NCBI GenBank assembly: GCA_001803705.1
Contig: MHDY01000045.1
Span: 7,165 to 13,358, forward strand
DNA from: Nitrospirae bacterium GWC2_56_14
Lineage (GTDB): Bacteria > Nitrospirota > UBA9217
DNA: 6,194 nucleotides
Reading direction: 5' to 3'
Shown here: positions 1 to 4,792 of the stretch, one piece after another
Layout: each line of letters starts with the position of its first letter
Numbering within the stretch: the stretch's first letter is position 1
Translations under genes and position numbers: made by a program
The notes under the pieces: generated by a model
The model's input: the letters and a program-made list of their open reading frames with translations, nothing else
Told to the model about the DNA's origin: nothing
The model's database searches: none

Positions 1-641
1 CGTATATACCGGACGCGGAAGTGAAAAAGTTCGTCGGCGACTACATCGCGATGGATCCTCTCCTCGACCTCGATAACCCTAAGAGCATCGGCGCTCTGGT
101 GCTGACGGACTATTACATGGAGCACAAGCGTGTCCAGCATCAGGCTATGCTGAACGCCAAGAAGGTCATCCAGGACGTTTCCGCGGAGTTTGCCAAGGCG
201 TTCGGCCGCAAGTACGATTTGTTCGAATCCTACCGCCTCGAAGATGCCGAGGTCGTTCTCGTTGCGCTCAATTCCGCAGCAGGAACGATCAAGGACGAGG
301 TGGACCGCTATCGCGAAAAGGGCGTGAAGGCAGGGTTGCTCAAGCCCCGCGTGTTCCGGCCCTTCCCCTATGAGGAAATCGGCGCCGCGCTCAAGAACGC
401 CAAGGCGGTCTGCGTCATGGATCGGGCGGATTCCTACGGCGGCTACGGCCCGCTCTTCATGGAGATCGCACCGGCCGTGTACCCCTATCGCCAGGGACCG
501 CTTCTGTTCAACAAGATCTACGGCCTCGGCGGCAGGGATCTGATGCCGCTCGATGTTGACCAGGCAATCGACGAGACCATCGAGGTCGCAAAGACCGGCA
601 AGGTCAAGATAGTGAAAGACTATATGACCGTGAGGAACTGA
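1..641 (+). CDS. porA: 2-oxoacid (probably pyruvate):ferredoxin oxidoreductase, alpha subunit, C-terminal part (5' end outside window)
   Basis: This subunit works with the beta subunit encoded next door in the cytoplasm. Together they convert a 2-oxoacid plus CoA to acyl-CoA and CO2, and pass the electrons to ferredoxin. The frame is open from base 3 to the TGA at 639-641, giving 212 visible residues. Family members have roughly 390, so about the first 180, including most of the N-terminal pyrimidine-binding domain, lie upstream. Family-typical stretches are the interdomain linker with DYYMEH, the alpha-subunit core LLKPRVFRPFPYEE, the segment VMDRADSYGGYGPLFMEI, and the C-terminal IYGLGGRD. 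The GTG at 21 is internal, because the reading frame and family similarity continue upstream of it. The gene is followed by porB after a 118-bp gap that holds a repeat, and both are probably in one operon. The substrate is inferred: 2-oxoisovalerate or another 2-oxoacid enzyme of this family is possible, because the residues that decide specificity are mostly not in view. Confidence 0.88.
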   Translation, partial: YIPDAEVKKFVGDYIAMDPLLDLDNPKSIGALVLTDYYMEHKRVQHQAMLNAKKVIQDVSAEFAKAFGRKYDLFESYRLEDAEVVLVALNSAAGTIKDEVDRYREKGVKAGLLKPRVFRPFPYEEIGAALKNAKAVCVMDRADSYGGYGPLFMEIAPAVYPYRQGPLLFNKIYGLGGRDLMPLDVDQAIDETIEVAKTGKVKIVKDYMTVRN

Positions 642-642
642 C

Positions 643-742
643 AAATTCTAAACCCGAAATCCTAAATACGAAATAATATCGAAACACCAGATCACAAACG
701 TTTGTGATTGCATCGGATTTAGATATTATCATTTAGGATTTC
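643..742. repeat. MITE-like intergenic hairpin repeat between porA and porB
   Basis: This AT-rich block fills nearly the whole porA-porB gap. Its outer arms are inverted: GAAATCCTAAAT at 656-667 pairs with ATTTAGGATTTC at 731-742, and ATAATATC at 673-680 pairs with GATATTAT at 722-729. A perfect palindrome (691-708) sits in the centre. The left side also carries a direct repeat of period 14: positions 643-656 and 657-670 agree at 11 of 14 bases, and a shorter third copy begins at 671. Composition is sharply AT-richer than the flanking genes. The style, with CTAAAT/CGAAAT words and a mirrored TTTAGGATTT, resembles a non-coding dispersed repeat I associate with Nitrospirota and deltaproteobacterial intergenic regions. 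That link is from memory and was not searched. As RNA it would fold into a long interrupted hairpin ending just before the porB ribosome binding site. Confidence 0.72.
691..708. repeat. Perfect 18-bp palindrome (ATCACAAACGTTTGTGAT)
   Basis: The 18 bases equal their own reverse complement, with the centre between 699 and 700. The palindrome forms the core of the larger hairpin repeat between porA and porB. It may simply be the tip of the repeat's hairpin. The length and perfect symmetry would also suit a dimeric transcription factor, but no promoter elements are convincing around it. Confidence 0.8.
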
Positions 743-759
743 TCTCCAAAGGAGAGCAC

Positions 760-1716
760 ATGAGCACACCGACACAGGAAAAACCCTTAACCCTGAAATC
801 ACTGACGCACAAGCCGGAACTGCTTACGGGCGGCCACCGCATGTGCTCGGGCTGCGGCGCACCGACCATCGTGCGCCAGGTCCTGATGGCCATCGACGAA
901 CCGGTGGTGATCGCCAACGCCACGGGCTGCCTGGAGGTCTCGACCTGCCTGTTCCCGTACACCGCCTGGAAGGTGCCGTGGATGCACAGCGCCTTCGAGA
1001 ACGCAGCAGCCACGGCCTCGGGGATAGAGACCATGTACCGGTCGCTCCGGAAGCAGGGCAAGCTCAAGAAGGAAATGAAGTTCATCGCCTTCGGCGGCGA
1101 CGGCGGCACTTACGATATCGGGTTCCAGGCCCTTTCGGGCGCCATGGAGCGCGGCCACCAGCTGCTGTATATCTGCTACGACAACGGCGCCTACATGAAC
1201 ACCGGCATCCAGCGCTCGAGTGCTACGCCTTTTGGCGCAGATACGACCACGCAGCCTGTAGGTTCCGTGATCAAGGGCAAGACGCAGCGCCGCAAGGACC
1301 TCACCCGCATCATGGCAGCACATAACGTGGCGTACGCAGCCCAGGCCTCGCCTCATAACTGGAAGGACCTCATGACCAAGGTCCGGAAAGCTTTGGCAAC
1401 GAACGGCCCGGCATATATGGGCATCGTCTCCCCCTGCAACCGCGGCTGGCGTTCCCAGACCAACGATTCGATCCTGCTTTCGCGGCTTGCCGTCGAGACC
1501 TGCTACTGGCCGCTGTATGAGGTGCAGGACGGAAAATGGACCATCAACTACGACCCCAAGGACCGGAGAAAACCGGTTGCCGAGTGGCTCAAGCCCCAGG
1601 GCCGGTTCAAGCATCTCTTTGCACCCGGCAACGAGGCGCAGCTCGCCCGCTTCCAGGAACTCGTGGACAATGATTGGGAGAGTCTCAAGAAGCTCCAGGA
1701 AATGTCGAAAAGCTGA
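760..1716 (+). CDS. porB: 2-oxoacid (probably pyruvate):ferredoxin oxidoreductase, beta subunit (TPP and 4Fe-4S binding)
   Basis: This is the catalytic beta subunit, which binds thiamine pyrophosphate and a [4Fe-4S] cluster; it pairs with the alpha subunit upstream. It has 318 residues, normal for a stand-alone PorB. The four cysteines expected to ligate the cluster are present: C29 and C32 in MCSGCGAP, C57 in NATGCLE, and C226 in VSPCNRGW. The TPP/Mg motif starts with GGDGGTYDIG (112-121) and ends with YDNGAYMNTG (140-149). The segment PWMHSAFENAAATASGIE is typical of pyruvate-type enzymes. The ATG at 760 is preceded by a good ribosome binding site, AAAGGAG at 748-754, five bases away. The gene is the last of its operon, since a strong terminator follows about 40 bases after the stop. 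The delta/gamma (ferredoxin-type) subunits are not in view and may lie upstream of porA. The exact 2-oxoacid is inferred. Confidence 0.93.
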   Translation: MSTPTQEKPLTLKSLTHKPELLTGGHRMCSGCGAPTIVRQVLMAIDEPVVIANATGCLEVSTCLFPYTAWKVPWMHSAFENAAATASGIETMYRSLRKQGKLKKEMKFIAFGGDGGTYDIGFQALSGAMERGHQLLYICYDNGAYMNTGIQRSSATPFGADTTTQPVGSVIKGKTQRRKDLTRIMAAHNVAYAAQASPHNWKDLMTKVRKALATNGPAYMGIVSPCNRGWRSQTNDSILLSRLAVETCYWPLYEVQDGKWTINYDPKDRRKPVAEWLKPQGRFKHLFAPGNEAQLARFQELVDNDWESLKKLQEMSKS

Positions 1717-1754
1717 TATCGCTTCTCTCTTCCCAGACCGCACGAACAGAAATG

Positions 1755-1791
1755 AACACAGCCGGGTTTGCTTGCCCGGCTGTGTTTTCGT
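1755..1791 (+). terminator. Intrinsic terminator of the por operon
   Basis: A 12-bp perfect stem (AACACAGCCGGG at 1755-1766 with CCCGGCTGTGTT at 1775-1786) has an 8-base loop. A T-rich tail (TTTTCGTTT, sharing its first bases with the stem end) follows. It lies 39 bases after the porB stop and separates the por operon from mglBA. Confidence 0.9.
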
Positions 1792-1812
1792 TTGGCAGGA
1801 ACTAAAAAAAGC

Positions 1813-1841
1813 TTGAAATATCACGGTCAGTATGGTTTAAT
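1813..1841 (+). promoter_or_regulatory. Sigma-70-type promoter of mglBA, extended -10
   Basis: TTGAAA (1813-1818) and TTTAAT (1836-1841) are separated by exactly 17 bases, each matching five of six consensus positions. A TG pair at 1833-1834, one base before the -10 box, gives an extended -10. The predicted start is near 1848, leaving a leader of about 50 bases before mglB. The position just after the por terminator supports an independent mglBA transcript. The leader holds two TGCGGT hexamers (1852-1857 and 1863-1868) exactly 11 bases apart. Confidence 0.7.
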
Positions 1842-1898
1842 AGCCACAACCTGCGGTCACCGTGCGGTATGGCGTTCAGCGCCTAAGGAGAAGCACCT

Positions 1899-2393
1899 AT
1901 GCTGGGTCAAGATCTCGTGATGTATGACGAAGAGTTTAAGCTCATAGACGCGGAACTCCAGCGCCTCCTTGCCCAGGCCAATGCCAAGGTCGTGTTTCTC
2001 GTGGATAAGAACGGCCAGCTCATCGCCGCGACCGGTGAAACGGAAAATCTTGACACCACGTCGCTTGCCTCCCTGACTGCCGGCAACATCGCGGCCACGG
2101 GCGGTATGGCCAAGCTGTTGGGCGAGAAGGAATTTTCCATCCTGTTCCACGAAGGCCAGCGCGACAACATCCACATATCCATCATCGGCCAGCGGGTGAT
2201 CCTGGTGGTTATTTTTGATCAGCGCTCATCGCTCGGCCTTGTCCGTCTCCGGGTGAAAAAGAGCGCCGACGTGCTCGGAACCATCTTTAATCAACTCCTT
2301 GAAAAAGTGGAAACGGGAAAAACGTCAGGCAAAGCTGCTGATTCGCCCTTTGCGGAGATCACGGACGAAGACATCGACAAACTCTTCGGGTAA
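1899..2393 (+). CDS. mglB: MglB-like Roadblock/LC7 protein, regulator of the MglA GTPase
   Basis: MglB is the cytoplasmic partner of the Ras-like GTPase MglA. In Myxococcus xanthus it acts as an MglA GTPase-activating protein, and its C-terminal tail contributes to nucleotide exchange, helping set cell polarity for motility. The 164-residue length fits the family. A Roadblock/LC7 domain spans about residues 10-128, with NAKVVFLVDKNGQLIAATG (28-46), TTSLASLTAGN (53-63), FHEG (83-86) and VILVVIFDQRSSLGLVRLR. A variable linker is followed by an acidic tail, SPFAEITDEDIDKLFG (149-164), closely like the myxobacterial tail as I recall it, so the GEF-linked end seems intact. The ATG at 1899 is chosen because AAGGAG (1885-1890) lies 8 bases upstream; the later ATG at 1920 has no comparable site. 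It is first in a two-gene operon with mglA, 49 bases downstream. The gene also resembles MglB in non-gliding bacteria, so the phenotype is not certain. Confidence 0.93.
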   Translation: MLGQDLVMYDEEFKLIDAELQRLLAQANAKVVFLVDKNGQLIAATGETENLDTTSLASLTAGNIAATGGMAKLLGEKEFSILFHEGQRDNIHISIIGQRVILVVIFDQRSSLGLVRLRVKKSADVLGTIFNQLLEKVETGKTSGKAADSPFAEITDEDIDKLFG

Positions 2394-2442
2394 CCCCGCC
2401 ACGGTCATTTCCTGAATGTGTTAGGAGAGGAATCACGGTTCT

Positions 2443-3039
2443 ATGTCGTTTATCAATTATTCGTCGAGAGAGATCAACTGCAAGATCGTTTTCTATGGTC
2501 CCGGCCTGTGCGGCAAGACGACCAACCTGCAGTGGATATACAAAAAAACAAACCCTGACAGCAAGGGAAAGATGATCTCGCTGGCGACCGAGACCGAACG
2601 GACGCTGTTCTTCGACTTTCTTCCGCTCGCCCTGGGCGAGATCCGCGGATTCAAAACGCGTTTCCATCTGTACACGGTTCCCGGCCAGGTTTTTTACGAC
2701 GCAAGCCGTAAGTTGATCCTCAAGGGCGTGGACGGCGTTGTTTTTGTTGCAGACTCACAGATCGAACGGATGGAAGCGAACATCGAGAGCGTTGAGAACC
2801 TGCGCATCAACCTTGCGGAGCAGGGCTACGATCTCGATAAAGTTCCCTATATCATTCAGTACAACAAACGCGACCTGCCGAACGTCGTGCCGGTACAGGA
2901 AATGCGGCGCGCGCTGAACCCCCGCAGCGTGCCGGATTTCGAGGCAGTCGCTCCCGAAGGCACCGGGGTATTCGATACCCTCAAAGCGATCGCCAAGCTC
3001 GTGATCATGGAGCTCAAGAAGGGCCAGGACGGCGGCTAA
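2443..3039 (+). CDS. mglA: MglA-type small Ras-like GTPase (cell polarity/motility switch)
   Basis: MglA is a bacterial Ras-superfamily GTPase that cycles between GTP and GDP forms to mark a cell pole and control gliding or type IV pili; MglB regulates it. The 198 residues match the family length, and the N-terminal MSFINYSSREINCKIV is nearly that of M. xanthus MglA as I recall it. The P-loop is GPGLCGKT (19-26), with G21 and T26. The switch I region includes R53 and T54 in TERTLFFDF. The second motif is TVPGQ (78-82), with T78 in place of the Asp usual in Ras, a hallmark of MglA, and Q82 for hydrolysis. The base-specificity motif NKRD occupies 141-144. All expected catalytic residues are present, so it should be active. 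The start is set by AGGAGAGG at 2423-2430, 12 bases from the ATG, a somewhat long spacing. It is the second gene of the mglBA operon. No separate terminator is evident before the tRNA promoter. Confidence 0.96.
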   Translation: MSFINYSSREINCKIVFYGPGLCGKTTNLQWIYKKTNPDSKGKMISLATETERTLFFDFLPLALGEIRGFKTRFHLYTVPGQVFYDASRKLILKGVDGVVFVADSQIERMEANIESVENLRINLAEQGYDLDKVPYIIQYNKRDLPNVVPVQEMRRALNPRSVPDFEAVAPEGTGVFDTLKAIAKLVIMELKKGQDGG

Positions 3040-3067
3040 GAACTCTTCCCTGCCACTAAATAACCCA

Positions 3068-3096
3068 TTGACATATCAGGCCATATATGGTATTTA
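3068..3096 (+). promoter_or_regulatory. Promoter of the tRNA-Asn gene
   Basis: A perfect -35 box TTGACA (3068-3073) is followed after 17 bases by TATTTA (3091-3096), a weaker -10. The predicted start near 3103 leaves about 28 bases before the mature tRNA. The spacer consists largely of palindromic sequence, described separately. The -10 assignment is the less certain part; a register two bases later (TTTATA) is also possible. Confidence 0.6.
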
Positions 3097-3108
3097 TACC
3101 AGCCTGAT
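3075..3108. repeat. Nested palindromes overlapping the tRNA promoter
   Basis: Three symmetrical elements share this stretch. The outer inverted repeat is ATCAGGC (3075-3081) with GCCTGAT (3102-3108). Within it lie a perfect 10-bp palindrome, CCATATATGG (3081-3090), and GGTAT-TT-ATACC (3089-3100). They cover the promoter spacer, the -10 box and the predicted start, the usual place for a repressor or activator site. A simple structural role or chance in AT-rich DNA cannot be excluded. Confidence 0.6.
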
Positions 3109-3130
3109 TTCCTAAGCATCTCCCCATCAT

Positions 3131-3206
3131 TCCCGAATAGCTCAGTTGGTAGAGCGGGTGACTGTTAATCACCATGTCGCAGGTTCAAGTCCTGCTTCGG
3201 GAGCCA
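3131..3206 (+). tRNA. tRNA-Asn (anticodon GTT), CCA encoded
   Basis: The 76 bases fold as a standard cloverleaf. The acceptor stem is TCCCGAA (3131-3137) with TTCGGGA (3196-3202), then discriminator G3203 and an encoded CCA (3204-3206). The D stem is GCTC/GAGC (3140-3143, 3152-3155). The anticodon stem GGTGA/TCACC encloses loop CTGTTAA with anticodon GTT at 3164-3166, which reads AAC and AAU. The T stem GCAGG/CCTGC holds loop TTCAAGT. It is transcribed from its own promoter and ends at its own terminator, downstream of mglA. No duplicated 3' end of the tRNA is visible in the window, so there is no sign that it serves as an integration site here. Confidence 0.97.
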
Positions 3207-3215
3207 AATAAAACG

Positions 3216-3248
3216 AAGGCCGCCTTTATAGAAGGGCGGCCTTTTTTT
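3216..3248 (+). terminator. Intrinsic terminator after tRNA-Asn, possibly bidirectional
   Basis: AAGGCCGCC (3216-3224) pairs perfectly with GGCGGCCTT (3235-3243). The stem can extend inward through TTT/AAG to a four-base loop. Seven Ts (3242-3248) follow on the plus strand. On the minus strand the same stem is followed by a moderately T-rich stretch, so it could also stop the convergent transporter transcript, for which no other terminator is apparent. Confidence 0.9.
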
Positions 3249-3356
3249 GTTTATCTGCCGCTTCTATCCCCGAATGTGCAATCACCACAGACGACTTGCT
3301 GAACGCGGTTGTGATCGCCTGCACGGCGCCTGGCTTTGGTTAGCGTTGACCGCTGT

Positions 3357-4601
3357 CTACGTCCGGTGGGGTTTCCTTAAAAAGCTCGTGAGCACGATGG
3401 CGACGCCGGCAAAGGCCGCTGCCATGAAGAAGCTGGAGGAGAAACTGCTCGTTTTTTCCGCAAGGATGCCGGCAATGGAGGGTCCGGTGATCTGGCCGAG
3501 GCCGAAGATAAAGGTGATGAAGCCGAAGGCAGCGAGTGCCTTGTCAATGCCGACGTACTCGCTCACGGCCGCGACCATGATTGACGGGATGGACCAGGCC
3601 ACCATGCCGTAGAAACCGATCGAAAGGTACAGAAAAAAAGGCGGCAGGTCCGCCGCGACCAGCAAATAGGCCAGCATCTGGAGCGAGAACACGATCATGA
3701 GCCCGGCCTTCCTGCCGAGCTTGTCCGAAAGCGTGCCGAAGACCGGGCCGGAGAACAGGCTCAAAAACCCCACCCAGGACCAGAAGTTCCCGGCAATTGC
3801 TTCGGAAAATCCCCGCTCTTTCACCAGCGTGGTCACGATGAAGGTAGCGTAGATCACGTAGGTATAGCCGAAAAGAAAATAGATGGCCCCGAGCAGATAG
3901 AGGGTTTTATTCTTGTAGATGTTTTCTTTCGGCGCCGTCATTGTATGACGACCTGGCGCGAAGGTTGTCTCGTCAGTTCCCAGCGGCTTCAAACCCCTGT
4001 CTTCCGGATGGTTTCGCAGAATGACGAACGCAAGGCAGGCAATGGCAGCAACGATGCCCGCCAGGATAAGCCAGTTCAATCTCCATCCTTCAGATCCTTT
4101 CCAACCATTAATATACGGAATGAGCTTCCCTGAAAGGATGATGGCGAAACCGCTTCCGATCACCACGAACCCCGCTGCGCGTCCCCGGATGGCACGATCG
4201 AACCAGGCAGTGATGAGCCCCATCATCGGCACATTGGCGGCCCCGCTCCCCATGCCGGTGATGAAATAGAAGGCCAAGACCGCGCCGAAGGTCTGGGCCC
4301 GGCTGATGAGCGCCATGGAGAGCGCGATCACGGCAAGGGCTACGATGATGAGCTGGCGGGAACCGATCCTTCGAGCCAGCGGCGCGCAGAGCAGCACTGC
4401 AATGAGGTAGCCGATGAAGTTCCCGGTGCTGATGAACCCGATCTGGGCGTAAGAAAGCGTGAGCGACGAGGCCATGGAAGGCAAGAGCATGCCAAGGGCG
4501 AACCGTCCGATGCCGAGGCAGGCGAGGATGACGAGCGTGCCGGTCCCGGCGATGATCCAGGCATAATGGAAGGGAAGGCGGGAAGATCTGGGCTGAGACA
4601 T
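3357..4601 (-). CDS. Major facilitator superfamily transporter (YbfB/YjiJ-like)
   Basis: This is an inner-membrane secondary transporter of unknown substrate. The 414 residues give about twelve hydrophobic helices in two groups of six. The first begins near residue 13 (YAWIIAGTGTLVILACLG), and a hydrophilic central loop runs at about 196-232. MFS signature A is degenerate after helix 2 (LARRIGSRQ, 75-83) and clear in the second half (GTLSDKLGRKAG, 289-300). The opening GIGRFALGMLLPSM and the layout recall the YbfB/YjiJ group, but that assignment is from memory. There is no signal peptide, as expected. The ATG at 4601 is chosen because helix 1 starts soon after and the next Met (residue 38) would remove it. 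No clear Shine-Dalgarno sequence precedes it, although a TATAGT box lies just upstream. The gene converges on the tRNA terminator and has an IS element immediately upstream. Confidence 0.9.
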   Translation of the reverse strand: MSQPRSSRLPFHYAWIIAGTGTLVILACLGIGRFALGMLLPSMASSLTLSYAQIGFISTGNFIGYLIAVLLCAPLARRIGSRQLIIVALAVIALSMALISRAQTFGAVLAFYFITGMGSGAANVPMMGLITAWFDRAIRGRAAGFVVIGSGFAIILSGKLIPYINGWKGSEGWRLNWLILAGIVAAIACLAFVILRNHPEDRGLKPLGTDETTFAPGRHTMTAPKENIYKNKTLYLLGAIYFLFGYTYVIYATFIVTTLVKERGFSEAIAGNFWSWVGFLSLFSGPVFGTLSDKLGRKAGLMIVFSLQMLAYLLVAADLPPFFLYLSIGFYGMVAWSIPSIMVAAVSEYVGIDKALAAFGFITFIFGLGQITGPSIAGILAEKTSSFSSSFFMAAAFAGVAIVLTSFLRKPHRT

Positions 4602-4608
4602 GGCAAGA

Positions 4609-4617
4609 ACTATAGCA
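4609..4617 (-). promoter_or_regulatory. Possible extended -10 promoter of the MFS gene, near-leaderless
   Basis: On the minus strand the bases read TGC-TATAGT, an extended -10 matching five of six consensus positions. Only seven bases separate it from the ATG at 4601, so transcription would begin at or within a base or two of the start codon. This fits the missing Shine-Dalgarno sequence. No -35 box is recognisable: the expected place is a T-rich tract. The call is tentative. Confidence 0.35.
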
Positions 4618-4699
4618 TGACTTGGCGAAAGGAAAAAGAAAAAATTAGCGCATCTTTTCTAGGAGTCTGTCGGACTTGTGATGATCAATCCGGCGGCGT

Positions 4700-4740
4700 A
4701 AGTTAACCGGCCGCCCAAAAGCGGCCTGATATTTTAACTT
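4700..4740. repeat. Subterminal IS hairpin
   Basis: Two nested inverted repeats lie between the transposase stop and the element end. AAGTTAA (4700-4706) pairs with TTAACTT (4734-4740), and GGCCGC (4709-4714) with GCGGCC (4721-4726). A hairpin here could end the transposase transcript or shield it from outside transcription. No good T-tract follows in the minus direction, so it is not called a terminator. Confidence 0.6.
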
Positions 4741-4763
4741 TCCAGCAATGTCGTTACTGGAAA
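4739..4763. repeat. Second subterminal IS inverted repeat
   Basis: TTTCCAG (4739-4745) and CTGGAAA (4757-4763) form a 7-bp stem with an 11-base loop. It overlaps the previous hairpin by two bases, so the two structures could compete. Its role is unknown. Confidence 0.5.
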
Positions 4764-4792
4764 AGCGATTGTTCTGCTCTTTCTTAATGCTA

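Noticed and set aside
21..23. GTG as the start of porA
   Set aside because: The same frame is open to the window edge and encodes family-typical linker residues before it. The gene is cut by the window, not short.
642..742. CRISPR-like array from the repeated AAATNCTAAA words
   Set aside because: The repeat unit is 14 bp with no spacers and only two good copies. The overall structure is a hairpin.
843..1325. A 160-codon frame on the plus strand inside porB
   Set aside because: It is out of frame with porB, and the Arg/His/Gly-rich translation has no motif. The porB frame carries all the family signatures.
799..1824. A 341-codon open frame on the minus strand, overlapping porB
   Set aside because: It runs antisense to a clear porB and also crosses the por terminator. 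Its translation is rich in R, G, A and H with no recognisable domain, as expected of a shadow frame in GC-rich codons.
3131..3206. tRNA-Asn as an attachment site for an integrative element
   Set aside because: No integrase and no repeat of the tRNA 3' end is present in the window. The IS lies 1.4 kb away and belongs to a family that does not use tRNA genes in this way.
3281..3316. ATCACCAC and GTTGTGAT as a terminator for the transporter gene
   Set aside because: The arms match at only 7 of 8 bases across a 20-base loop and there is no T-tract. The strong tRNA terminator nearby is a better candidate.
3247..3612. A 121-codon plus-strand frame after the tRNA
   Set aside because: It begins inside the terminator T-tract and overlaps the 3' end of the transporter gene antisense. 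It has no ribosome binding site or motif.
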